64,000 nt of DNA from Solirubrobacter pauli (GTDB taxonomy: Bacteria; Actinomycetota; Thermoleophilia; Solirubrobacterales; Solirubrobacteraceae), in the NCBI RefSeq assembly GCF_003633755.1, contig NZ_RBIL01000001.1, positions 1,287,426 to 1,351,425 on the forward strand, written 5' to 3'. The position numbers were made by a program, and so were the translations under genes. Numbering within the stretch: position 1 is the first letter of the stretch; every line of letters begins with the position of its first letter. The notes beneath the pieces are model-generated. The model saw nothing but the letters and a program-made list of their open reading frames with translations, searched no databases and had not been told where the DNA came from. This document shows, one piece after another, positions 36,889 through 44,018 of the stretch.

Positions 36889-37332
36889 ATGCTCGCCGCC
36901 ACGCTCGCTTCCGTCGCCCTGCTGCCCGGGCTGCTGACGCCCACCGTCGCCGAGGTCAAGCAGAAGACCACGATCCCGGTCCTGCTGCCCTCGACGTTCC
37001 AGCACAAGGGCAGGCTGTTCGCGAACGGCATCGGGGACCCGAGCATGTACCGGATCCAGCTCACCAGCACGAAGGACTGCCAGGCCAACTACTGCTCGGT
37101 CGCCTGGTTCACCGCGGAAGCGGGCATCCAGCTCCGCGGCGGCAAGGCGATCACGCTCGCGAAGGGGCGCAAGGGTCGCTACTGGCCGATGAGCTGCGGT
37201 GCCTCCTGCGCCCCCGCGAGGATCTCGTGGCGGGAGCAGGAGACCGGCATCGTCTACGGGATCGAGTCGGGCAAGAGCCGCAGCCGCCTCGTGACGCTGG
37301 CGAAGTCGGCGATCAAGCGGGGGCCGCGATAG
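36889..37332 (+). CDS. Small secreted protein, duplicate copy 2
   Basis: This 147-aa paralogue of the preceding protein shares the signal-like start (MLAATLASVALLPGLLTP), TVAEVKQ, LLPST, GRKGRY and the end KSAIKRGPR. Its cysteines align (KDCQANYCS and MSCGASCA), while the middle has diverged. Unknown function. Its last 20 nt overlap the convergent ArsR gene. Retention of both copies with aligned cysteines argues that both fold and are used. Confidence 0.75.
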   Translation: MLAATLASVALLPGLLTPTVAEVKQKTTIPVLLPSTFQHKGRLFANGIGDPSMYRIQLTSTKDCQANYCSVAWFTAEAGIQLRGGKAITLAKGRKGRYWPMSCGASCAPARISWREQETGIVYGIESGKSRSRLVTLAKSAIKRGPR

Positions 37333-37642
37333 CCCCGGCTTCGGCGTCCGCCGCGGCCAACACCGCGACGAGCAGCCCGGGGAAGCGCAGCTCCACCTCG
37401 TCGCGCCGCAGCGCGACGTAGCGGTGCGTGCCCTCGGCGCGCGTGCGCGTGAGCCCCGCCTCGCGCAGCACCTTGAAGTGATGCGAGCGCGTGGCCTTCG
37501 ACACGCCGACGTCACAGGCGCCGCAGCTGGCCTCGCCGCGCACGGCGAGCTCGCGCACGATCGCGACCCGCACCGGGTCGCTCAGCGCGGCCATCATCGC
37601 CGCCAGGGTCACATCGTCGAGTTGCGGTTCATCGAAGTGCAT
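37313..37642 (-). CDS. ArsR-family transcriptional regulator
   Basis: This 109-aa winged-helix regulator begins MHFDEPQLDDVTLAAMMAALSDPVRVAIVREL and has CDVGVSKATRSHHFKVLREAGL as its recognition helix (about 44-65) with wing EGTHRYVALRRDEVE. Two Cys (EASCGACDVG, about residues 40 and 43) sit at the helix region where some ArsR proteins bind metal or sense redox, but the classical ELCVCDL box is altered. The target is unknown. The nearest upstream gene on the same strand is the metallopeptidase (24 nt away). Confidence 0.88.
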   Translation of the reverse strand: MHFDEPQLDDVTLAAMMAALSDPVRVAIVRELAVRGEASCGACDVGVSKATRSHHFKVLREAGLTRTRAEGTHRYVALRRDEVELRFPGLLVAVLAAADAEAGAIAAPA

Positions 37643-37665
37643 CGTTCGATGACCATCGTACCTCG

Positions 37666-38304
37666 TCAGAGGCCGAGCTCACGTACTCCGAGCTCGTCGG
37701 CGCCCAGATGGTGCGCCAGCTCGTGGCGCACCGTGCGCGTGACCTGGTCGCGCAACAGGTCCGGGTCGTGCCCGAAGTCCCGCAGCAGCGTGTCGCGGAA
37801 GATGATGATCCGGTCGTGGTAGTTGTCGCGCGCCACGGTGTCGCCCTGGTAGAGCCCGTAGGCGCGCACCTTGTGGCCCTTGTCGGAGATCACGACCGGG
37901 ACCCGCTCGAGCGCCTTGATCAGCAGGTCCGGCAGGTCGTCGAGCGCCTCCTGGACGAGCGTGTCGAAGTCGTCCGGGTTGAACGGGTCCAGCTCCAGGA
38001 ACTCGCCCTCGTCCGGCTCGGCGGCCAGGTTCTCGCGCGCCAGCCGCTCCGACCGGATCACGATCCGCTCGAACTCGGCCTCGCTCTCGGGGTCCTGGTA
38101 GTTGGCCATGCGCGAGACCACGAGGCCGATGACCAGCGCCGCCACGCCGCCCGCGGTGACGATGATCCCGAGCACCTCGAGCGCGCGCAGCCAGCCCTTC
38201 TGCGAGAGCCCACCCTGCACGAACACGGCGACGGTGAGCGCCACCGCGGCGCAGATGACGAAGGAGAAGGCGATCCGTCGCCCGGCGGGCAAGCGCGAGA
38301 GCAT
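37666..38304 (-). CDS. Membrane-anchored metallopeptidase-family protein (minimal zincin)
   Basis: This 212-aa protein has two N-terminal transmembrane helices (about 12-30 and 41-64). Its cytoplasmic or external domain ends in a short zincin motif, HELAHHLGADE (HExxHxxGxxE), near residue 194. That motif and the ERVPVVISDKGHKVRAYGLYQG and RIIIFRDTLLRDFG blocks match the minimal metallopeptidase family (PF06262 type); proteolysis is rarely proven for it. The fused membrane hairpin is not typical for the family as I know it. The ATG follows a TAGCCT box by 7 nt, whose TAG is the stop of the acyl-CoA dehydrogenase gene. Confidence 0.85.
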   Translation of the reverse strand: MLSRLPAGRRIAFSFVICAAVALTVAVFVQGGLSQKGWLRALEVLGIIVTAGGVAALVIGLVVSRMANYQDPESEAEFERIVIRSERLARENLAAEPDEGEFLELDPFNPDDFDTLVQEALDDLPDLLIKALERVPVVISDKGHKVRAYGLYQGDTVARDNYHDRIIIFRDTLLRDFGHDPDLLRDQVTRTVRHELAHHLGADELGVRELGL

Positions 38305-38311
38305 GTCATCC

Positions 38312-38317
38312 AGGCTA
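38312..38317 (-). promoter_or_regulatory. -10 box TAGCCT built on a stop codon (minus strand)
   Basis: On the minus strand the TAG stop of the acyl-CoA dehydrogenase gene (38315-38317) starts TAGCCT, 7 nt before ATG 38304. The hexamer is identical to that at 23031. Confidence 0.5.
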
Positions 38318-39475
38318 CCGGAGGGTGCGCGCGATCACGAGACGCTGGATCTCGTTGGTCCCCTCGTAGATCTGCGTGATCTTGGCGTCGCGCATGTAGC
38401 GCTCGACCGGGTACTCGTTCACGTAGCCGTAGCCGCCGAGCACCTGCACGGCCTCGACGGTGACCGCCATCGCCGTGTCCGAGGCGAACAGCTTGGCCAT
38501 CGCCGAGTACTTGCCGCGGTCCGCCTCGTGCCGGTCGATCTTGGCGCTCGCGCGGTACAGCAGCTCGCGCGCGGCCGCCGTGCGGGTCTCCATGTCGGCG
38601 AGCTTGAACTGGATGCCCTGGAACTCGGAGATCGGGTTGCCGAACTGCCGGCGCTCATTGGCGTAGGCGACGGCGTGGTCGGTCGCGCCCTGGGCGATCC
38701 CGACGGCCTGGGCGGCGACGCCGAGCCGCGAGTGGTCGAGCGTGCCGAGCGCGACGTTCATGCCCTTGCCCTCGACGCCGATCAGGTTGGCGGCGGGGAC
38801 GCGGACGTCGTCGAAGATCGGCGAGCCGGTCGGCGAGCCCTTGATGCCGAGCTTGTGCTCGACCTTGCCGACCGAGAAGCCCGGGCGGTCGGCCTCGACG
38901 ACGAACGCGCTGATCCCGCGCGAGCGGCCCGCGGACATGTCCGTCTTGGCGAAGACGATGTAGAAGTCGGCGATCCCGAGGTTCGAGATCCAGTTCTTGG
39001 TGCCGGTGATGACCCACTCGTCGCCGTCCTTGACGGCCTTGGTGATCATGCCGCCCGGGTCCGAGCCGGCCTCGGGCTCGGACAGCGCGAACGCCGGCGA
39101 CCACTCGCCGGACGCGCACTTGGGCAGGAAGCGCTGCTTGAGCTCGTCGGAGCCGAAGAGCTTGATCGGGAGCGTGCCGAGGTCCTGGAGCATCAGGATC
39201 AGCGCGCTGGAGGCGCACGCGCGGGCGACCTCCTCGATCGCCACGCTGAGCATCAGCGCGCCGGTGCCGGTGCCGCCGTACTGCTCCTCGAAGGGGAGCC
39301 CGAGCAGGTCCTGCTCCGCGAACAGCTTGCGGATGTCCCACGGGTACTCGGCCTTGGCGTCGATCTCCGCGGCGCGCGGCGCGACCCGCTCGCGCACGAT
39401 CTGGCGGATCATGTCCCGGAAGTCGACCTGCTCCTGCGTCAGCGAGTAGGTGTCAACGTCTGTTGTCGGCGGCAT
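38315..39475 (-). CDS. Acyl-CoA dehydrogenase
   Basis: This 386-aa FAD enzyme catalyses the first step of acyl-CoA beta-oxidation or branched-chain amino acid breakdown. It has the family order: an N-terminal helical domain (FRDMIRQIVRERVAPRAAEID), the middle beta domain with FALSEPEAGSDPGG near 130 and WVITGTKNWISN, and a C-terminal domain with QAVGIAQGATDHAVAYANERRQFG. VQVLGGYGYVNEYPVERYMRDAKITQIYEGTNEIQ carries the catalytic Glu in YEGTNE. ATG 39475 is used; a GTG at 39481 adds two residues. No electron-transfer flavoprotein gene is nearby. Confidence 0.95.
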   Translation of the reverse strand: MPPTTDVDTYSLTQEQVDFRDMIRQIVRERVAPRAAEIDAKAEYPWDIRKLFAEQDLLGLPFEEQYGGTGTGALMLSVAIEEVARACASSALILMLQDLGTLPIKLFGSDELKQRFLPKCASGEWSPAFALSEPEAGSDPGGMITKAVKDGDEWVITGTKNWISNLGIADFYIVFAKTDMSAGRSRGISAFVVEADRPGFSVGKVEHKLGIKGSPTGSPIFDDVRVPAANLIGVEGKGMNVALGTLDHSRLGVAAQAVGIAQGATDHAVAYANERRQFGNPISEFQGIQFKLADMETRTAAARELLYRASAKIDRHEADRGKYSAMAKLFASDTAMAVTVEAVQVLGGYGYVNEYPVERYMRDAKITQIYEGTNEIQRLVIARTLR

Positions 39476-39523
39476 AGCCACCTAGTTTGGCGCGCGAAGG
39501 CGGCGGGGATCCACATCCTCGAC

Positions 39524-39748
39524 ATGGGAATCGGATCCTCACTCTTCCTGATCGCCGTTGGCGCGATCCTCTACTTCGCCGTCGACGCGGACATCTCGGG
39601 GCTCGAGATCTCCACGGTCGGCATCATCCTGATGATCATCGGGATCATCGGACTCGTGATCACGCTCTTCTTCCTCGGCGGCTGGCGCGACCGGCGCCGG
39701 ACGGTCGTCGAAGAACGTCCGGTCGCGCGCGGTCGCGAGTACTACTAG
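39524..39748 (+). CDS. DUF6458-type two-helix membrane protein
   Basis: This 74-aa protein has two hydrophobic segments (about 4-20 and 30-52: IGSSLFLIAVGAILYFAV and STVGIILMIIGIIGLVITLFF) split by DADISGLEI, then a basic/acidic tail with RRRTVVEERP and REYY. The GIGSSLFLIAVGAIL start and the following D...G pattern are typical of DUF6458 in actinobacteria, whose role is unknown. The ATG at 39524 begins the conserved segment. It stands alone between convergent and divergent genes. Confidence 0.85.
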   Translation: MGIGSSLFLIAVGAILYFAVDADISGLEISTVGIILMIIGIIGLVITLFFLGGWRDRRRTVVEERPVARGREYY

Positions 39749-39754
39749 AGCCGC

Positions 39755-40513
39755 TTAGAGGCCTTCGGGGTGGCGGACGGTGAAGCCGTCCGTCGGCCGC
39801 ATCTTCGTCGACCACTTCGGCCCCGAAGACGACGAGTCGTTGTAGCCCGTGTCGAAACGCAGGCCGGCGACCACGAGGAAGGAATGCCCGCCGTGGGCGT
39901 AGCTGGTGATCCACTGGCCCGCGCCAGGCTCGCCCCACGACATGAACTCCGAGGAGTTCATGGGCCGACTGACCAGGTCGGCACCGTGGAGGGCGTAGGA
40001 CTCAGAGCCCGAGCAGTCGTAGCCGGAATCTTCCCAATCCCCGTGGCCGCCGCCGTACCGGTACGGCTTGCCCACGATCTCGTTGGCGGCCGCGATCACC
40101 GCGACCACCTCGGGCGGCGCGCCAGCCGGCGCGATCGCCTTTCCGTCGGCCCCCAGGGTGGCATTGGCAGTCGGCGCGGGGGCAGGGACGGACTGCGTAC
40201 CCGCAGTCCCCTGGGCGACCTGCATCCGCAGCGTCGAAGCGTCGGTCTTCGGCATCTTGCCGTCGACGGGCAGGGAGGACTTGCGCTCCCAGCGCCGGAC
40301 GCTGGACGTGGTGGCCGGACCGTACCGGCCATCGACCTTCGTCTTGACCCCGGCCTTCGTCAGGAAGTCCTGCAGGACCCGAACATCAGTCCCGCGCATC
40401 CCTGAGCGCAGGTCTCGCTCGCCGAATGAGATCCGACGGGCATCCGCCGTCGATACCGGCAGAGCAATTCCAGCTAAAAGCAAGCCCACGCAGAGCGTGC
40501 GACAGCGTGACAA
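39755..40513 (-). CDS. Secreted peptidoglycan-binding, NlpC/P60-like protein under c-di-AMP riboswitch
   Basis: This 252-aa exported protein has a signal peptide at 1-25 (LLLAGIALPVSTADA), a peptidoglycan-binding domain 1 at about 32-100 (DLRSGMRGTDVRVLQDFLTKAGV and DGRYGPATTSSVRRWERKSSL), a linker, and an NlpC/P60-like domain at about 130-250. The latter has GKPYRYGGGHGDWEDSGYDCSGSESYAL with nucleophile Cys in YDCSG and His in GGHSFLVV. The third polar residue is less clear. It should trim cell-wall peptides. The ydaO-type riboswitch just upstream fits the known link between c-di-AMP and wall hydrolases in actinobacteria. Confidence 0.9.
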   Translation of the reverse strand: MSRCRTLCVGLLLAGIALPVSTADARRISFGERDLRSGMRGTDVRVLQDFLTKAGVKTKVDGRYGPATTSSVRRWERKSSLPVDGKMPKTDASTLRMQVAQGTAGTQSVPAPAPTANATLGADGKAIAPAGAPPEVVAVIAAANEIVGKPYRYGGGHGDWEDSGYDCSGSESYALHGADLVSRPMNSSEFMSWGEPGAGQWITSYAHGGHSFLVVAGLRFDTGYNDSSSSGPKWSTKMRPTDGFTVRHPEGL

Positions 40514-40530
40514 GACGATCTCCTCTTTCT

Positions 40531-40680
40531 GACCGCCTACGGGGTTAGCTGTCGGGCTCGCGCGGAAAGCGTCGCGCTACACCACATCTTGTGGCGATTC
40601 GCCCCCGGAGCAGTGACCCCTGCTCCAAACCTTGGTTCCCCCGCCTCAACTCAGCCTGAGCTGTTGTTGAGTTCGGCGTT
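40531..40680 (-). promoter_or_regulatory. c-di-AMP (ydaO-yuaA) riboswitch
   Basis: Read on the minus strand, the leader contains, in order, GCCGAACTC, GCGGGGGAACCAAGG, GGGGGCGAATCG, GTAGCGCGA, GAGCCCGACAGCTAACC and CCGTAGGCGG. These are the conserved blocks of ydaO RNAs, including the nearly invariant CCGACAGCUAACC. The 5' GCC and 3' GGC ends can close the P1 stem. The RNA ends 17 nt before the NlpC/P60-like start, with GAGGAG ribosome site between. ydaO RNAs bind cyclic di-AMP and usually lower expression. Confidence 0.93.
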
Positions 40681-40741
40681 ATGTCCCGTGTTCCGGCGGG
40701 CACTCTAGCTGATCTCGGAGCGGATAGCGTCCCCGATTCGG

Positions 40742-41935
40742 GTGAACTTGCTCCAGAGACCAATCCAAAGCGTGTTGCAAACCGCCACATTTGGCTTGGA
40801 CGCGCCGTTTGCGGTCATCGACCTCGACGCGTTCGACGCCAACACCACCGATCTCATGAGACGTGCGAGCGGCGTTCCGCTGCGCCTCGCGTCGAAATCC
40901 CTGCGTGTCCGCACACTGCAAGCCAGGGCGTTGAAAGCCGGTTTCCAGGGGCAGTTGTGCTTCACGCTGCCCGAGGCGCTGTGGTTGGCGTCGCTCGGAT
41001 GGGACGACCTGGTGGTCGGCTATCCCACCGTGGACCGGGGTGCGCTGCGCCAACTTGCGTCCGACGCGGACGCACGGGCGGGGATCACCGTCATGGTCGA
41101 CTGCGTCGAGCACCTGGACCTGATCGCCGCCGCCGAGCCCGGCGGCCCGGTCAAGGTGTGCATCGACATCGACGCCGGCTGGCGCGTTCCCGGCGGTCTT
41201 ATGACGCTCGGCCCGAAGCGCTCGCCGCTGCACGATCCGTTTCAGGCCGAGGCCTTCGCCCGCACGATCGTCGCGCGGGAGGAGCTGCGGCTGGACGGGA
41301 TCATGGCCTACGAGGGGCAGATCGCCGGTGTCGGCGACCGGCCGCCGGGCCGCCCGCTGATGCGGCTCGCACTGCCGGTGCTGCAGGCGCTGTCCGCGCG
41401 TGAGCTGGCGCGTCGGCGCGCTGAGGTCGTCGACGCCGTGCGCTCGGTCGCGCCGCTGCGGTTCGTCAACGGCGGCGGGACCGGCTCGATCGAGCGCACC
41501 GCCGCTGAGCCGGCCGTGACCGAGGTCGCCGCCGGCTCGGGGCTGTACGGCCCCACGCTGTTCGACACCTACCGCGCCTTCCGCCCCACCCCGGCCGCGT
41601 TCTTCGTGCTGCCGGTGGTGCGCAAGACCACGCCGAAGCTCGCGACCGCGCTCGGCGGCGGCTACATCGCGTCCGGGGCGCCCGGCCGCGACCGGCTGCC
41701 GCGCCCCGTGCTCCCCGCGGGCCTCAAGCTCGACGCGCTCGAGGCCGCGGGCGAGGTGCAGACGCCGCTGCTCGGCCGCGCCGCGGCGGGCCTGCGGGTC
41801 GGCGACCAGGTGTGGTTCCGCCACGCGAAGGCCGGTGAGCTGTGCGAGCGCTTCGACGAGGTCCACCTCGTCCAGGGCGACAAGATCGTCGACACGGTGC
41901 CGACCTACCGCGGCGAGGGGAAGACCTTCCTCTAG
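40742..41935 (+). CDS. PLP-dependent fold-type III enzyme (amino acid deaminase/aldolase family)
   Basis: This 397-aa enzyme has an alanine-racemase-like N-terminal barrel: FAVIDLDAFDANTTDLMRRASGVPLRLASKSLRV places the PLP lysine near residue 51. Further blocks are VCIDIDAGWRVPGG and MAYEGQIAGVGD, FVNGGGTGSIERTA near 243 (phosphate-binding Gly loop) and EVAAGSGLYGPTLFD. The C-terminal domain with GLRVGDQVWFRHAKAGELCERFDEVHL has metal-like His and Cys ligands as in D-threonine aldolase and D-serine dehydratase. Substrate not determinable. Start GTG 40742; its 3' end overlaps the convergent cupin gene by 4 nt. Confidence 0.88.
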   Translation: MNLLQRPIQSVLQTATFGLDAPFAVIDLDAFDANTTDLMRRASGVPLRLASKSLRVRTLQARALKAGFQGQLCFTLPEALWLASLGWDDLVVGYPTVDRGALRQLASDADARAGITVMVDCVEHLDLIAAAEPGGPVKVCIDIDAGWRVPGGLMTLGPKRSPLHDPFQAEAFARTIVAREELRLDGIMAYEGQIAGVGDRPPGRPLMRLALPVLQALSARELARRRAEVVDAVRSVAPLRFVNGGGTGSIERTAAEPAVTEVAAGSGLYGPTLFDTYRAFRPTPAAFFVLPVVRKTTPKLATALGGGYIASGAPGRDRLPRPVLPAGLKLDALEAAGEVQTPLLGRAAAGLRVGDQVWFRHAKAGELCERFDEVHLVQGDKIVDTVPTYRGEGKTFL

Positions 41936-42396
41936 GTCTCGTCCAGGTAGTAGTCGACCTCCGGGCCGAGCTGGTGACGGCGGCTCTCGGCGCCCTCCGC
42001 GAACAGCAGCACCTTGTCCGAGTCCGGGTAGATGCAGTAGCCGGCGCGGTCCTTGGTGGACCACATCAGCATCCGCGCCGGCTCGGACCCCTGGTTGTAC
42101 GTCTTGTGCGCGCCGGCGGGGTTGTCCGGGAAGGCGACGATGTCACCGGGCCTGAGCACGTCCTCGCCCTCCGGGTGGCGGAGCGTCACCTCGCCCGCGA
42201 GCACGAGCAGCCACTCCTCCTCGGTCTCCCAGTGGTACGGGCACAGCGCCTGCCCCGGCAGGATCTCGTAGACGGTCGCGCCCATCCGCTGACCGTCGAG
42301 CAGAGGACCGAGCCGGTGGTACCCGGTCCGGTAGCCCTCGGGGTCCTCTTCGTCGTACTCGAAGCTGGCGTCTTCGAAGATGTTGAAGGACTTCAT
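41932..42396 (-). CDS. Cupin-domain protein
   Basis: This 154-aa single-domain cupin has motif 1 PYHWETEEEWLLVLAGEVTLR (His, Glu ligands) near residues 53-72 and motif 2 LRPGDIVAFPDNPAGAHKTYN with His near 97. The N-terminal segment IFEDASFEYDEEDPEGYRTGYHRLG and the strongly acidic character match actinobacterial cupins of unknown substrate. It probably binds a divalent metal. It starts 4 nt after the FAD-oxidase stop, so the two are co-transcribed and may act in the same sugar-acid or lactone pathway (inference). Confidence 0.87.
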   Translation of the reverse strand: MKSFNIFEDASFEYDEEDPEGYRTGYHRLGPLLDGQRMGATVYEILPGQALCPYHWETEEEWLLVLAGEVTLRHPEGEDVLRPGDIVAFPDNPAGAHKTYNQGSEPARMLMWSTKDRAGYCIYPDSDKVLLFAEGAESRRHQLGPEVDYYLDET

Positions 42397-42400
42397 CGCC

Positions 42401-43666
42401 TCATCCCAGCACCTTTCGCAGCCAGGCGTTGGCGAACCGCCCGTCGGGGTCGAGCTCGCGGCGGAAGGCCTGGAACGCGTCCCAGCGTGGGTAGAGCGCA
42501 GCGAGATCCGGGGCGCCCAGGAACGAGCGCTTGCCCCAGTGCGGGCGCCCGCCGAGCGCGCTCATGGCCGCCTCGACGTCGCGGAACGCCGCCTCGTAGG
42601 GCATCGAGCGGAACACGTGGACCGCGACGAACGTCGACTCGCGCGCGTGCGCGGGCGACAGCAGCGCGTCGTCACCGGCGCTGAAGCGCAGCTCGATCGG
42701 GAAGCTGACCGGATGGCGCTCGAGCGCGGCCTTGGCCGCCTGGACCGCCTCGACGGCGTGCTCCCGCGGCAGCGCGTACTCCATCTCCTCGAAGCGCACG
42801 AGCCGCTGGGAGGCGAAGATCCGGTACGACCAGTCGACGCGCTCGCGCTGGGACGCCGCTCCGGCCATCACGCGGTTCAGCCGCGGGATCTGGCCCGGGA
42901 AGCGCTTCGCCACCTCGCTCAAGGCGCGGAACGCGTGGTTGTCCATCAGCACGTCGCTCGCGTACGTGCGTGCGCGCCCCGGGACCCGCGGCGCGTCCTG
43001 GGTCTCGTCGAGCGTGCGGACCAGGGCGACCTCGCTGTGCGGGAACGACCAGAACTCGAAGTGGTCGTGCGCGTCGGCGCGCTCCTGGAGCGACTGGAGG
43101 ACGTCGGCGAGCGGCTCCGGCCGGTCGACGATCCGCAGCTTGAACGCGGGCACGCAGCGGAGCGTCACGGCCACGATCACGCCGAGCGCGCCGAGCGAGA
43201 CGCGCGCGGCCTTGAGCAGGTCGCCGCCGGTGATCGTCCGCTCGGTGCCGTCGGCCAGGATCAGCTCGACCGACTCGACCTGCCCGGCGAGGTTGGGGAA
43301 GCGCGTGCCGGTGCCGTGCGTCCCGGTGCTCAGCGCCCCGGCGAGCGACTGCGCGTCGATGTCGCCGAGGTTCGGCATCGCCAGCCCGCGCGCGTGCAGC
43401 TCGCTCGACAGCGCCTTCAGGCGGATGCCGGCCTCGACGCGGACGCGCCCGGTGGCCGCGTCGGCGTCGAGCACGCGCGCGAGGTGGTCGAGGCTGAGCA
43501 ACGTGCCCTCGGTCGGCACGCCGCCGCTGAACGAGTGCCCGGCGCCCGCCACGCGCACCGGCGCGGGACCGTCGACGATCGCCTGCGCGAGCTCCTGCCG
43601 GGTGCGAGGCGCGATGAACCGCGTGGGCGTGCAGCGCTGCGAGCCCGACCAATTGACCCACTCCAT
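42401..43666 (-). CDS. FAD-linked sugar-1,4-lactone oxidase family protein
   Basis: This 421-aa vanillyl-alcohol-oxidase-fold flavoprotein has PVRVAGAGHSFSGG near residue 38, with the His that often binds FAD covalently. It also has DIDAQSLAGALSTGTHGTG near 108 and a C-terminal ALO domain (MEYALPREHAVEAVQAAK, HWGKRSFLGAPDLAALYPRWDAFQAFRRELDPDGRFANAWLRKVLG). This is the L-gulono/D-arabinono-1,4-lactone oxidase family. Oxidases and dehydrogenases cannot be told apart here. ATG 43666 is chosen because a TACCGT box lies 8 nt upstream and the family starts with WVNWSGSQRC. Confidence 0.93.
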   Translation of the reverse strand: MEWVNWSGSQRCTPTRFIAPRTRQELAQAIVDGPAPVRVAGAGHSFSGGVPTEGTLLSLDHLARVLDADAATGRVRVEAGIRLKALSSELHARGLAMPNLGDIDAQSLAGALSTGTHGTGTRFPNLAGQVESVELILADGTERTITGGDLLKAARVSLGALGVIVAVTLRCVPAFKLRIVDRPEPLADVLQSLQERADAHDHFEFWSFPHSEVALVRTLDETQDAPRVPGRARTYASDVLMDNHAFRALSEVAKRFPGQIPRLNRVMAGAASQRERVDWSYRIFASQRLVRFEEMEYALPREHAVEAVQAAKAALERHPVSFPIELRFSAGDDALLSPAHARESTFVAVHVFRSMPYEAAFRDVEAAMSALGGRPHWGKRSFLGAPDLAALYPRWDAFQAFRRELDPDGRFANAWLRKVLG

Positions 43667-43671
43667 GGAGG

Positions 43672-43687
43672 CGGACGGTACCGTCCG
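43672..43687. promoter_or_regulatory. Palindromic bidirectional -10 region
   Basis: CGGACGGTACCGTCCG is a perfect 16-bp palindrome in the 25-nt gap between divergent starts. It gives TACCGT on the minus strand (43675-43680, 8 nt before ATG 43666) and TACCGT on the plus strand (43679-43684, 7 nt before ATG 43692), sharing the central TA. It could also be a TetR-type operator. Confidence 0.6.
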
Positions 43688-43691
43688 AGGC

Positions 43692-44018
43692 ATGGACATC
43701 GAAGCTGGGCAGGTCGCGGAGCTCGTGCGTGAGGGCAAGGTGCAGCTGATCGACGTCCGCGAGGCCTACGAGTGGAACGAGGGCCGGATACCTGGCGCGC
43801 GGCACCTCGAACTTGGTCAAGTCGACGCGCAGGCGGACACGATCCACCGCGAGACGCCTGTCGTCTTCTACTGCCGGGTAGGTGGACGGTCGGCCATGGC
43901 CGCGAACGCGTTTCGGCAGGCGGGCTACGACGCGTACACGATGACCGGAGGACTGCTGGAATGGGACGCGCAGGGGTTGCCGCTCGAGCCCGAAGGTGGG
44001 CATGTGGCGGATCACTGA
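43692..44018 (+). CDS. Rhodanese-like domain protein
   Basis: This 108-aa single-domain rhodanese has VQLIDVREAYEWNEGRIPGARHL near residue 17-40 and the active-site loop VVFYCRVGGRSAMAA near 57-70 with nucleophile Cys61. The six-residue loop CRVGGRS fits a thiosulfate sulfurtransferase or persulfide carrier. WDAQGLPLE at the end is typical. The start lies 7 nt after a TACCGT box in a palindrome shared with the divergent FAD-oxidase gene. The next gene starts inside this one, 58 nt before its stop. Confidence 0.92.
   Translation: MDIEAGQVAELVREGKVQLIDVREAYEWNEGRIPGARHLELGQVDAQADTIHRETPVVFYCRVGGRSAMAANAFRQAGYDAYTMTGGLLEWDAQGLPLEPEGGHVADH

Larger units (their letters stand above)
36301..37332 (+). 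repeat. 521-bp tandem duplication (two diverged copies)
   Basis: Copy 1 covers about 36301-36811 and copy 2 about 36822-37332. Three landmarks are shifted by exactly 521 nt: the UbiB stop and its remnant (36355 and 36876), the start codons (36368 and 36889) and the stop codons (36811 and 37332). Similarity stops after each copy. The copies have diverged by many substitutions, so the event is not recent. Confidence 0.9.
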
